Notes: generated from the sequence alone by a model not told the origin. Positions 1-6,321 are shown, counted from the stretch's first letter. The stretch is DNA of 16,595 nucleotides from an uncultured Burkholderiales bacterium (GCA_946480465.1 CAMLJY010000107.1:1-16595); one strand, 5' to 3'. Made by a program: numbers and translations.

Positions 1-1127
1 ACGGCACGCCGGCCGAGGTGGCGGCCAACGAGGAATCGCTGACCGGCCGCTACCTCGCGCACGCGCTGCGCATCGAGGTGCCGGAACAGCGCCACACGCT
101 GGACCAGTTCGAAGAGCCACAGCGCCTGCGCATCGTCAAGGCGCGCGGCAACAACCTGAAGAACGTGACGGTGGAGATCCCGGTGGGGCTCTTCACCTGC
201 GTCACCGGCGTCTCCGGCTCGGGCAAGAGCACGCTGGTGAACGACACGCTGTACGCGGCCGTCGCGCGCAAGCTCTACGGCAGCCATGCCGAGGCCGCGC
301 CGCACGACGAGATCGAAGGCCTGGACGCCTTCGACAAGGTCATCAACGTCGACCAGAGCCCGATCGGCCGCACGCCGCGTTCGAACCCCGCCACCTACAC
401 CGGCCTCTTCACGCCGATCCGCGAACTGTTCGCCGAAGTGCCGATGGCGCGTGAACGCGGCTATGGCGCGGGCCGCTTCAGCTTCAACGTCAACGCCTCA
501 TCAGGCGGCGGCCGTTGCGAAAGCTGCCAGGGCGACGGCGTGCTGAAGGTGGAGATGCATTTCCTGCCCGACGTCTACGTGCCCTGCGACGTCTGCCACG
601 GCAAGCGCTACAACCGCGAGACGCTGGAGGTGCTCTACAAGGGCAAGAACATCAGCGAGGTGCTGGGCCTGACGGTGGAAGACGCGCACGCCTTCTTCAG
701 CGCCGTGCCCACGCTGGCGCGCAAGCTGCAAACCCTGCTCGACGTGGGCCTGGGCTACATCACGCTGGGGCAGAGCGCGACGACGCTCTCGGGCGGGGAG
801 GCGCAGCGCGTGAAGCTGGCGCTGGAACTCTCCAAGCGCGACACCGGCCGCACGCTGTACATCCTGGACGAGCCCACCACCGGCCTGCACTTCGCCGACA
901 TCGAGCTGCTGCTGCGCGTGCTGCACCAGCTGCGCGACGCCGGCAACACCATCGTCGTGATCGAGCACAACCTCGACGTGATCAAGACCGCCGACTGGCT
1001 GATCGACATGGGCCCGGAAGGCGGCGCCGGCGGCGGCCGCGTGTTGTGTGAAGGGCCCCCGGAAGCGATCGCGGCCAGCGCGGAAAGCCACACGGGGCGC
1101 TTCCTGAAGCCGCTGCTGAATGTTTGA
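1..1127 (+). CDS. uvrA: UvrA, excinuclease ABC subunit A (C-terminal part, 5' truncated by window)
   Basis: UvrA is the dimeric ABC-type ATPase that finds bulky DNA lesions and loads UvrB in nucleotide excision repair. The reading frame is open from base 3, so the gene starts outside the window; about 374 of the usual ~940 residues are present, covering the second ATPase half. Numbering from the GTG codon at base 18 (internal, not a start), I see Walker A GVSGSGKS at 64-71, the C-terminal zinc module with CESC (167-170) and CDVC (190-193), the signature LSGGEAQ at 258-264, Walker B YILDEPT at 281-287 and the switch His in VIEHN at 317. The C-terminus RFLKPLLNV is typical. One oddity: the usual FNV-K/R-GGRCE stretch before the zinc module reads [13 protein letters not shown], about four residues longer than in E. 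coli UvrA. The family call is certain. Confidence 0.97.
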   Translation, partial: GTPAEVAANEESLTGRYLAHALRIEVPEQRHTLDQFEEPQRLRIVKARGNNLKNVTVEIPVGLFTCVTGVSGSGKSTLVNDTLYAAVARKLYGSHAEAAPHDEIEGLDAFDKVINVDQSPIGRTPRSNPATYTGLFTPIRELFAEVPMARERGYGAGRFSFNVNASSGGGRCESCQGDGVLKVEMHFLPDVYVPCDVCHGKRYNRETLEVLYKGKNISEVLGLTVEDAHAFFSAVPTLARKLQTLLDVGLGYITLGQSATTLSGGEAQRVKLALELSKRDTGRTLYILDEPTTGLHFADIELLLRVLHQLRDAGNTIVVIEHNLDVIKTADWLIDMGPEGGAGGGRVLCEGPPEAIAASAESHTGRFLKPLLNV

Positions 1128-1163
1128 TCTACCGGCTCGTGCTTCGCCGGCTGCGCGCGCGGC

Positions 1164-1643
1164 TCAGGTGCCCGGCAGCCCGCGCTGACCGTTGTTGAAC
1201 CAGGCACTGTCGAATCCGTCCTTCAGTAGGATGGCTTGCGCGGAGCACTCGCCCGCCGTTCGAAGTTGATCGAGATAGCGCGCGAGGGTGCGTGCATCCT
1301 CGGTCAACACGTGCGTGATCGACTCGCAGATCGCCTGGGCAATCAGCTTCACGTCTTCCTTCACCACAGCCCTGTCATCGCCGGTCTCACGCCGAATGTG
1401 TCGCATCAACAGCCCTGCCTGCATGGCGTGGTCGATGTTGAACGGAAGCACCTCGAAGTTGCGCAGGGGCAAGTCCGTAACTGCCTGCTTGACCTGAAAC
1501 TCCGAGGCAGCAATCGCTGACAGGTACATGGGCACACCTTGTCGGAGTGCCTCTCGAAAGTAAGCCACTGCCGTCGCGTGGTGCGGACGGGACGGGTCAG
1601 CCAGGGAAATCAGAAAACTCGTATCGACCAGAAATGCGCTCAA
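1164..1643 (-). CDS. PIN-domain protein, putative VapC-like ribonuclease toxin
   Basis: The product has 159 residues, the size of a single-domain PIN nuclease. Such proteins are Mg2+-dependent ribonucleases, often the toxin of VapBC-type modules. Visible features are an N-terminal beta strand ending in DTSFLI (D7), E48 in SAIAASEF, D97 in KEDVKL and D116 in LTEDARTL, which together give the expected acidic quartet. The ATG at 1643 overlaps the stop of the upstream 257-residue gene (ATGA), so the two are co-translated. The C-terminal ~30 residues (from about 130) extend past a minimal PIN fold. Base composition is less GC-rich than the flanking uvrA and MocR genes, suggesting later acquisition. 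The PIN call rests on motif reading; toxin activity and partner neutralisation are inferred. It is convergent with uvrA, with only 36 bases between the stops. Confidence 0.85.
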   Translation of the reverse strand: MSAFLVDTSFLISLADPSRPHHATAVAYFREALRQGVPMYLSAIAASEFQVKQAVTDLPLRNFEVLPFNIDHAMQAGLLMRHIRRETGDDRAVVKEDVKLIAQAICESITHVLTEDARTLARYLDQLRTAGECSAQAILLKDGFDSAWFNNGQRGLPGT

Positions 1644-2413
1644 GCTGCGTCTCCGCCCCGCAACTCATCGACCCAGGCCCCAGCATCGGGCACATCAGCC
1701 CAGGCCTTTGCTCCACGCTCCATCAGGCGCTTGAGCCCTTGCTCGTCTGGCCGGCTGTCGTGTTCGACGAACTGGATCAGCCGGGCCTGGCGGTACTCGC
1801 GCGTGACGACGTTGTATTCCGCGCTGATGCGCAGCATGGCGGGCTTATAGAGGCGATTCACTTTGTCGTCGCGTAGAAAGTCGCGCGAGGCATCCACCAC
1901 CAGCGACTTTCCATCAGGCAAGCGAATGTGCGCGTTCGACCTCGTGTGGCCTCCAATGTTCTCGATCTCGCCGCGGAAGTAACGCTCGACGCGCACCCAC
2001 TGGTCAGCATCGTCGGCACGATAGTCGGTGTCGGCACTGATCAAGATGGGCCGTTGCAGGAAAGCTGCCCCGATGCGGACATGAACCCCACGCTGAACGC
2101 GGCATTGCTTTTGCCAGCGTTCAAGGACCGCCCGGCGTCTAACGTCTACGCCATCGATAACCTCGCTGCTGGCCAGCCGCCTCAGGTCAGCGATAAGGCC
2201 TGGACTCGCCAGTGGCGCGGTCCTTACCGCCAGAGATCCTTCGATCACCGCCACATCCAATGCCGACGTGTCCAATTCCTGGCTGCTGCCACGCAAGAAC
2301 TCATCAACATCGCGCGTAAAGCCGCGCAGCGTTGCGAGTGGCACGCGCACCGGAGAGATCTCGTATCCCGCCGAGTCATCGTGCAATGCAATCAGCAACT
2401 CTTGTGCTTCCAT
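1640..2413 (-). CDS. Unrecognised 257-residue protein paired with PIN-domain gene
   Basis: I do not recognise the family. The ATG at 2413 gives MEAQELLIALHDD. The frame stays open further upstream, but that part reads as low-quality Arg/Gly/Ala-rich sequence and crosses a palindrome and the terminator of the neighbouring gene, so I chose this start. Two parts are apparent. Residues ~1-85 look like an alpha/beta domain with an amphipathic helix (TLRGFTRDVDEFL) and a VIEGSLAVRTAP strand. Residues ~105-217 are strand-rich with regularly placed motifs: RYFRGEIENIGG (144-155), NAHIRLPDGKSLVV (160-173), LYKPAMLRISAEYN (188-201) and RLIQFVEH (211-218). No helix-turn-helix, Walker motif, signal peptide or membrane segment is visible. 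It is much longer than a usual VapB/Phd antitoxin. The ATGA overlap with the PIN gene suggests it neutralises, guides or senses for the PIN protein; that role is inference. Confidence 0.8.
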   Translation of the reverse strand: MEAQELLIALHDDSAGYEISPVRVPLATLRGFTRDVDEFLRGSSQELDTSALDVAVIEGSLAVRTAPLASPGLIADLRRLASSEVIDGVDVRRRAVLERWQKQCRVQRGVHVRIGAAFLQRPILISADTDYRADDADQWVRVERYFRGEIENIGGHTRSNAHIRLPDGKSLVVDASRDFLRDDKVNRLYKPAMLRISAEYNVVTREYRQARLIQFVEHDSRPDEQGLKRLMERGAKAWADVPDAGAWVDELRGGDAA

Positions 2414-2421
2414 GGCGACCG

Positions 2422-2427
2422 ATTCTA
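2422..2427 (-). promoter_or_regulatory. Candidate -10 box of the 257-residue/PIN operon
   Basis: Read on the minus strand, TAGAAT stands 8 bases before the ATG at 2413, which would put the transcription start at or next to the start codon. No Shine-Dalgarno sequence precedes that ATG, so a leaderless or nearly leaderless mRNA is possible. The matching -35 position (17-base spacer) reads TGCCCA, a poor match, and lies inside the palindrome at 2441-2454. Confidence 0.4.
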
Positions 2428-2440
2428 GGCAGCGAACCCG

Positions 2441-2454
2441 ATGCTGGGCAGCAT
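2441..2454. promoter_or_regulatory. Palindrome ATGCTG-GG-CAGCAT, candidate operator
   Basis: Perfect 6-base arms separated by GG cover the predicted -35 position of the operon that starts at 2413. This placement is what a repressor operator of an autoregulated toxin-antitoxin-type operon would have. Neither operon protein shows an obvious DNA-binding motif, so the binding protein is unknown. Confidence 0.4.
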
Positions 2455-2492
2455 TTCGGGACGAGTGCCCAAGGCCCCACGCCCCATCGGAT

Positions 2493-2512
2493 CCCTGGTC
2501 GTTGCGCCAGGG
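2493..2512. repeat. Inverted repeat CCCTGG / CCAGGG
   Basis: A 6-base inverted repeat with an 8-base loop lies between the terminator of the DJ-1-like gene and the promoter of the PIN operon. There is no T-tract next to it. Its function is unknown; it may be part of the regulatory or boundary sequence of the PIN cassette. Confidence 0.3.
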
Positions 2513-2523
2513 TCGACCGAACG

Positions 2524-2552
2524 AGAAAGGCCGCTCGGAACTGCCAAGCGGC
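2524..2552 (-). terminator. Intrinsic terminator of the DJ-1/PfpI gene
   Basis: On the minus strand, starting 4 bases after the stop codon at 2557, GCCGCT pairs with AGCGGC over an 11-base interval in which GG/CC can extend the stem. CTTTCT follows. Position and layout fit a Rho-independent terminator, with a modest T-tract. Confidence 0.6.
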
Positions 2553-2556
2553 TCGA

Positions 2557-3177
2557 TCAACCTACGACTGGGGCGCCAAGTGGCTGGATGTGCGCCAGCC
2601 CGCGCTCGACGTATTCGCCCTTTTCCCCTACAGGGGCGAAGTAGTGCAGCACCTCGCGCGCGGTGTCCAGGTCTTTCAGGTTCGCCACCAGCCAGGCCGA
2701 CAGGTACTGCGCCGACAGGCAGCCGCCCGCGGTGGCGACGCGGCCACGCGCAACGAAGGGCCGGTTCACCACGTCCACACCCGCGGCCTGCACCCAGGGC
2801 TTGCTGGTGAGGTCGGTGCAGGCCGGCAAGCGGTTCAGCAGCCCCAGCTTGGCCAGCAGGAAAGTGCCCGAGCACTGCGCCGCGATCCACTGGCGCGCCG
2901 GGTCCAGGCGCAACTGGGCCATCAATTCGGCGTCGGCCGCCACCTCGCGCGTCTTCATGCCGCTGCCGATCACGACCGCATCGGCGTCGTTGGCCGCGGC
3001 CAGGTCGACGTGGGCATCGATCGTCAGCCCGTTCATCGAGGTGACCCGTGGCGTGGGGCTGGCGATGCTGACGCGCCAGTCCGGCTCGCCGCGCAGCGCC
3101 ACGCGGTTGAGCATGCCGTAGGCGATCAATGAATCCAGCTCGTTGAAGCCGTCGAAGGTGAGGATGGCGATGTGCAT
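2557..3177 (-). CDS. DJ-1/PfpI family protein (class I glutamine amidotransferase-like fold)
   Basis: The 206-residue protein has the fold of the DJ-1/PfpI superfamily: N-terminal strand HIAILTFDGFNELD with an acidic residue near E13, strand DADAVVIGSG (64-73), and the nucleophile elbow AAQCSGTFLLAKLGLL with Cys102. Members include proteases, chaperone-like glyoxalases and isonitrile hydratases. Downstream of the elbow, where isonitrile-hydratase-like proteins often have ATTHW, this one reads ACTDLTSKPWV, followed by RPFVARGRVATAGGCLSAQYL. The usual catalytic-site His is therefore absent, and an isonitrile-hydratase call is not supported. There is no signal peptide, so it should be cytosolic. 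It is divergent from the MocR gene, 77 bases away, and ends in its own terminator. It is probably a MocR target. The exact reaction is unknown. Confidence 0.85.
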   Translation of the reverse strand: MHIAILTFDGFNELDSLIAYGMLNRVALRGEPDWRVSIASPTPRVTSMNGLTIDAHVDLAAANDADAVVIGSGMKTREVAADAELMAQLRLDPARQWIAAQCSGTFLLAKLGLLNRLPACTDLTSKPWVQAAGVDVVNRPFVARGRVATAGGCLSAQYLSAWLVANLKDLDTAREVLHYFAPVGEKGEYVERGLAHIQPLGAPVVG

Positions 3178-3203
3178 GGGCGGGCCCCGTGAAGTTTCAG
3201 CGC

Positions 3204-3232
3204 AGCCTACGCCGGCATTCCAGTACGATCAA
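3204..3232 (-). promoter_or_regulatory. Candidate sigma-70 promoter of the DJ-1/PfpI gene
   Basis: On the minus strand TTGATC (3227-3232) and TAGGCT (3204-3209) are separated by 17 bases and would start transcription about 20 bases before the ATG at 3177. The -10 match is partial. The -35 hexamer overlaps the ACGAT direct repeat that may bind the MocR protein. Confidence 0.4.
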
Positions 3233-3237
3233 ACGAT
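3225..3237. promoter_or_regulatory. ACGAT direct repeat, candidate MocR operator
   Basis: Two ACGAT copies at 3225-3229 and 3233-3237 (8-base step) lie in the 77-base divergent promoter between the DJ-1-like and MocR genes. MocR-type regulators are known to bind short direct repeats in such intergenic regions. The assignment to this regulator is inferred from position only. Confidence 0.35.
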
Positions 3238-3254
3238 TGTTCTAGATACATGCG

Positions 3255-4655
3255 ATGCGCCCACCCCGCTACCGCGCCATCGTCGACGCCATCGCCGCGC
3301 GCATCCACGCCGGCCAGCTGCGCCCCGGCGACCGCTTGCCGACGGTGCGCGCGCTGATGGCGCAGCACGGCATCGCGCTGGCCACCGCCTCTCGCGTGAT
3401 GGCGGAACTCGCCGCGGCGGGACTGGTCGTCGGCGAGGTCGGCCGCGGCAGCTTCGTGCGCGATGCCTCCTTGCCGCGCGGGTCCGGGCTGGAACAGCAG
3501 GGCACGCGTGCCGGGTTGATCGACCTGACCTTCAGCTACCCCACCGTGCCCGGCCAGGACGAGATGCTGCGCGAAGGCCTGCGCAACCTGGCCGCCGGCG
3601 GTGACCTGGATGCGCTGCTGCATTCGGCGCCCCAAGGCGGCCGGCCGCATGAACGCGAGACCATGGCCCGCCACCTGCGCAACCGCGGCATCCGCGTGCC
3701 CGCCGAGCAGGTGCTGATCACCAACGGCGCGCAGCACGGCCTGGCGGTGACGCTGATGGCGCTGCTGAAGCCCGGCGACGTGCTGGCCGTCGACGCCCTG
3801 AGCTACCCCGGCCTGCTGGCGCTGGCACGCATGCAGCGGCTGGACATCCAGCCGCTGCCGTGCGTGCCGGCCGAACCGGCGGCGACCACGCGCCGGGGCC
3901 GGCCAGCGCCGGGGAGCCCGCCTGCGGCGGCGGGCCACGCCGGGACCCGCACCGACCTCGATGCGCTGGCGCGGCTGTGCAAGCGCCGCCCGGTGCGCGC
4001 GGTCTACACCATGCCGACGCTGCACAACCCCCTGGGCAGCGTGATGCCGGACGCCGACCGACTGCGCCTGGCCGAGTTGGCCGAGCGCCACGACCTGCTG
4101 GTCATCGAAGACGCGACCTACGCCTTCCTTGCCGAGCCGGCCCCCCGGCCCATCGCCGTGCAGGCACCGCGGCGCACGGTGTATGTCAGCGGCCTGTCGA
4201 AGAGCGTGGCGGCGGGCCTGCGCGTCGGGCTGCTGGCGGTGCCGCCAGGCCTGGTGGGGCCGCTGCAGCAGGCCATCCGGGTCTCGAGCTGGCAGGCCGC
4301 CTCGGTGACGACCGCGCTCGGCTGCCTGTGGATCGACAGCGGCCGCGTCGATGCGCTGGAAGATGCCAAGCGCGCCGATGCACGCCGGCGCCAGGCCCTG
4401 GCGCGGCGCGTGCTGCGCGGCTGCCCGCTGGTCGCCCATCCTTCGTCCTATTTCCTCTGGCTGCCGCTGCCCGCCGGCCTGCGCGCCGAGCCCCTGGCCT
4501 CGGACCTGAAGTGCGCCGGCATCCTGGTCAACACCGCGCAGCCCTTCGCCGCGGCCGAACGCGTACCGCAGGCCCTGCGGGTGGCGCTGGGATCGATCGC
4601 GCCCGAGATCCTGGAGAGCGCGCTGCGCGAGATCCGGGCGAGGGTGGGCTGGTAG
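3255..4655 (+). CDS. MocR-type transcriptional regulator (GntR winged helix + PLP aminotransferase-like domain)
   Basis: The 466-residue protein has the two-part MocR build. Residues ~1-70 form a GntR winged helix (RYRAIVDAIAARIHAGQL, LPTVRALMAQHGIALATASRVMAEL, wing VVGEVGRGSFV). The rest is a fold-type-I aminotransferase-like domain: ITNGAQHGL, N258 in TLHNPLG, D286 and Y289 in IEDATYAF, and the PLP-binding Lys316 in SGLSKSVAAGLRVG. The family usually binds PLP as an effector sensor, sometimes with a second ligand, and acts as activator or repressor. No Shine-Dalgarno sequence is seen before ATG 3255; TAGATA lies 6 bases upstream. A Pro/Ala/Arg-rich stretch (about residues 206-232) interrupts the domain and is encoded by a hairpin-rich DNA segment. 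The likely target is the divergent DJ-1-like gene. Confidence 0.93.
   Translation: MRPPRYRAIVDAIAARIHAGQLRPGDRLPTVRALMAQHGIALATASRVMAELAAAGLVVGEVGRGSFVRDASLPRGSGLEQQGTRAGLIDLTFSYPTVPGQDEMLREGLRNLAAGGDLDALLHSAPQGGRPHERETMARHLRNRGIRVPAEQVLITNGAQHGLAVTLMALLKPGDVLAVDALSYPGLLALARMQRLDIQPLPCVPAEPAATTRRGRPAPGSPPAAAGHAGTRTDLDALARLCKRRPVRAVYTMPTLHNPLGSVMPDADRLRLAELAERHDLLVIEDATYAFLAEPAPRPIAVQAPRRTVYVSGLSKSVAAGLRVGLLAVPPGLVGPLQQAIRVSSWQAASVTTALGCLWIDSGRVDALEDAKRADARRRQALARRVLRGCPLVAHPSSYFLWLPLPAGLRAEPLASDLKCAGILVNTAQPFAAAERVPQALRVALGSIAPEILESALREIRARVGW
3916..3935. repeat. Hairpin GCCCGCC/GGCGGGC within the MocR coding region
   Basis: Perfect 7-base arms around the loop TGCGGC lie inside the segment encoding a low-complexity linker of the MocR protein. 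The flanks also carry repeated GCCGGG blocks. It resembles a small palindromic element placed in frame, but a chance result of GC-rich coding is possible. Confidence 0.35.
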
Positions 4656-4684
4656 GAAGCGGTCACGGGAGGCGCGGCGCCACC

Positions 4685-4708
4685 GCGCAATCGCGCAATC
4701 GCGCAACC
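4685..4708 (+). repeat. Three tandem 8-base units (GCGCAATC)
   Basis: GCGCAATC, GCGCAATC and GCGCAACC follow each other directly in the 141-base gap between the MocR gene and the amidohydrolase gene, about 90 bases before the ATG at 4797. It may be a slippage-prone tract or a spaced binding site. Confidence 0.5.
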
Positions 4709-4759
4709 ACGTACTTTGGGCGCTAGGACCTCGCTACCGCCGGTGCGATGCCCGCGGCC

Positions 4760-4765
4760 TACACT
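4760..4765 (+). promoter_or_regulatory. Candidate -10 box of the amidohydrolase gene
   Basis: TACACT lies 37 bases before the preferred start at 4797. No convincing -35 is seen at the right distance. The first ATG after it (4774) opens a two-codon frame ATG-CCA-TGA whose stop overlaps another ATG at 4779. Confidence 0.25.
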
Positions 4766-4796
4766 GCCCCGCCATGCCATGACCGGAGCACGAGCG

Positions 4797-5699
4797 ATGC
4801 CTGCGATGCGGCGGACCCTGCGGTGGATGGTGGCGATGGCCGCGTGCGGCGCCGCGAACGTGATGGCGCAGTCGCCGTACCGCGGGCCGCTGTTCGATGC
4901 GCACCTGCACTACAACGACGAGGCTTGCGTCTTCCAGCCCGGCGGCGAGTGCCCGTATCCGCTGCAGGACGTGCTGGCGATGATGCGGCGCGCCGGCGTG
5001 CGGGCCATCGTCGCCAACAGCCGGCCGAACGCCGGCACCCAGGCGCTCGCACAGGCGCGCGAGGCCACGCGCGCCGCGGGCGTGACGGTGGTGCCCTTCA
5101 TCCGCCTGTACCGCCACCGCGCCGACTACAGCGGCTGGTTCGCCGACGACAGCATCCATGCGATGGTGCAGGCCGAGCTCGCCGCCGGCACGCCCGCGGG
5201 TCCCTACCGCGGGCTCGGCGAATTCCACCTCTACGACAGCCGCAACGCCGACGGCCCCGTGGCCGCCAAGCTGATGAAGCTGGCGCAGGCCCGCGGCCTC
5301 GCGGTGCTGGCCCACGTCGACGACGAAGCCATCGACCGGCTGATGGCGCATGCCCCCGATGCGCGTCTGATCTGGGCCCACACCGGCATGGGCGGCGCAC
5401 CGGTCGCACGCGTGCGCGAGCTGCTGCAGCGCTACCCGCTGCTGATGGGCGAGCTGTCGTACCGGCCCGGGCTGGTCGGCGTGAACGGCGGCCTGAGCGA
5501 GGAGTGGAAGGCGCTGCTCAGCGCCCAGCCCGAGCGCTTCCTGATCGGCTCGGACACCTGGATCAACCCGCGCTGGGGCGCCTACGAGGCGCTGATGGCC
5601 GAGGCCCGGCGCTGGCTCGGCGACCTGCCACCCGTGGCCGCGCGGCGCATCGCGTGGGGCAATGGCGCGGCGCTGTTCGGGCTGCCCGAACCGGATTGA
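4797..5699 (+). CDS. Exported metal-dependent amidohydrolase (TIM-barrel)
   Basis: The 300-residue product belongs to the amidohydrolase superfamily: metal-ligand motif DAHLHYN near the mature N-terminus, GLGEFHLYD in mid-barrel, LAHVDD and IWAHTGMGG as later His ligands, and LIGSDTW supplying the final Asp. These place it with amidohydrolase-2/TatD-like hydrolases; the substrate is unknown. ATG 4797 is chosen because GGAG lies 9 bases upstream and because it gives a compact signal peptide: [10 protein letters not shown], then a hydrophobic stretch ([14 protein letters not shown]) with a likely cut after VMAQ. An in-frame ATG at 4779 would add six residues without an obvious ribosome site. 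The protein should be periplasmic. It has no operon partner; 141 bases separate it from the MocR gene and 103 from the DinB gene, so it is probably transcribed alone. Confidence 0.85.
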   Translation: MPAMRRTLRWMVAMAACGAANVMAQSPYRGPLFDAHLHYNDEACVFQPGGECPYPLQDVLAMMRRAGVRAIVANSRPNAGTQALAQAREATRAAGVTVVPFIRLYRHRADYSGWFADDSIHAMVQAELAAGTPAGPYRGLGEFHLYDSRNADGPVAAKLMKLAQARGLAVLAHVDDEAIDRLMAHAPDARLIWAHTGMGGAPVARVRELLQRYPLLMGELSYRPGLVGVNGGLSEEWKALLSAQPERFLIGSDTWINPRWGAYEALMAEARRWLGDLPPVAARRIAWGNGAALFGLPEPD

Positions 5700-5709
5700 T
5701 CGCGTCGCT

Positions 5710-5737
5710 CGACATGCAATCGATGGGTTGCATGTCG
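5710..5737. promoter_or_regulatory. Perfect dyad CGACATGCAA / TTGCATGTCG, candidate ArsR operator
   Basis: Ten-base arms flank an 8-base centre, 66 bases before the DinB start at 5803. The right arm (TTGCAT, 5728-5733) coincides with a -35-like hexamer that stands 17 bases from CAATAT (5751-5756). No T-tract follows, so a terminator of the amidohydrolase gene is unlikely. A dimeric winged-helix repressor such as the ArsR protein of this operon is the obvious candidate binder. Confidence 0.55.
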
Positions 5738-5762
5738 GGGAAGATGCTGTCAATATGCAACC
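5726..5762. promoter_or_regulatory. Second dyad GGTTGCAT / ATGCAACC sharing a half-site with the first
   Basis: GGTTGCAT (5726-5733) and ATGCAACC (5755-5762) are perfect inverted copies 21 bases apart. The left arm is also the right arm of the dyad at 5710-5737, so three ATGCAA/TTGCAT half-sites cover the -35 to +1 region of the probable promoter of the DinB-ArsR operon. Confidence 0.5.
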
Positions 5763-5774
5763 TCTTCGTTGCCT

Positions 5775-5793
5775 GTCGGCTTCGCCGGCCGAC
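5775..5793 (+). repeat. Leader hairpin GTCGGC / GCCGAC before the DinB gene
   Basis: Six-base arms with a 7-base loop lie 10 bases before the ATG at 5803, where a ribosome binding site would be expected; no Shine-Dalgarno sequence is visible. The hairpin may affect translation or may be chance. Confidence 0.3.
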
Positions 5794-5802
5794 CCTCTTC
5801 CG

Positions 5803-6321
5803 ATGACCACCGCCGCCCTGCTGCAATCCCTGTTCGACCACAAGGCCTGGGCCGACGACGAGCTGCTGGCGCAGCTGCAGGCGCTCGACCCCGCGGCCCA
5901 CGAGAAGGACCGCCACACGTGCATCCGCATCCTGAACCACGTGCACGTCGTCGACCGCCTGTTCCAGGCCCAGCTGCAGCGCGCGCCGCTGCCCTTCGCG
6001 GGGACCAACACGCCGGACACGCCGGCGCTTGCCGCCCTGCATGAGGCGGTGCGCGAAACCGACGGCTGGTACCGGCAGCAACTGCACCGCCTGGCCGACG
6101 ACGAACTGGACGAGCGCATCGCCTTCCACTTCGTCGATGGCGACGCCGGCTGCATGACGCGTGCCGAGATGCTGCTGCACGTGGCCATGCACGGCAGCTA
6201 CCACCGCGGCGCCGTCGGCCGCATCCTCGTGCAGTGCGGACTCATGCCGCCGCGCGACCTGCTGACCGGCTTCCTGCACCTCGCGCAGCCCGAGCGGCGG
6301 CAGCATCCGGCCGCGGCATGA
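5803..6321 (+). CDS. DinB family protein (putative metal-dependent four-helix-bundle enzyme)
   Basis: The 172-residue protein is the length of a DinB/YfiT-like four-helix bundle. These cytosolic proteins use a His triad to bind a divalent metal, and some are thiol-dependent transferases. Visible are the N-terminal helix LLQSLFDHKAWADDELL, the first His in NHVHVVDRLF (H46/H48) and the pair H130/H134 in LLHVAMHGSYHRGAVG, the family hallmark. ATG 5803 gives the normal family N-terminus; an in-frame ATG at 5755 would add 16 atypical residues and overlaps the operator-like half-site. It is the first gene of a three-gene operon and its stop overlaps the ArsR start (ATGA). The substrate is unknown; the presence of a second DinB-like domain two genes later suggests the two work on related molecules. 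Confidence 0.88.
   Translation: MTTAALLQSLFDHKAWADDELLAQLQALDPAAHEKDRHTCIRILNHVHVVDRLFQAQLQRAPLPFAGTNTPDTPALAALHEAVRETDGWYRQQLHRLADDELDERIAFHFVDGDAGCMTRAEMLLHVAMHGSYHRGAVGRILVQCGLMPPRDLLTGFLHLAQPERRQHPAAA

Noticed and set aside
1132..1150. CCGGC / GCCGG inverted repeat after uvrA
   Set aside because: Short stem, long loop and no T-tract; common by chance in such GC-rich sequence.
2414..2890. N-terminal extension of the 257-residue protein
   Set aside because: The frame stays open, but the extension overlaps the DJ-1-like gene, its terminator and a palindrome, and its composition is unlike the rest of the protein.
3207..4706. Long open frame on the minus strand (499 codons)
   Set aside because: It is the antisense shadow of the MocR gene; its translation is rich in Arg/Gln/His/Ala without any family motif, as expected from high GC at third codon positions.
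5755..5802. Earlier start ATG 5755 for the DinB protein
   Set aside because: It would add 16 residues not typical of the family, and the ATG is part of an inverted-repeat half-site near the probable promoter; 5803 gives the normal N-terminus.
4734..6188. Minus-strand open frame across the amidohydrolase and DinB genes
   Set aside because: It spans two well-supported genes and their operator region and shows no recognisable domain.
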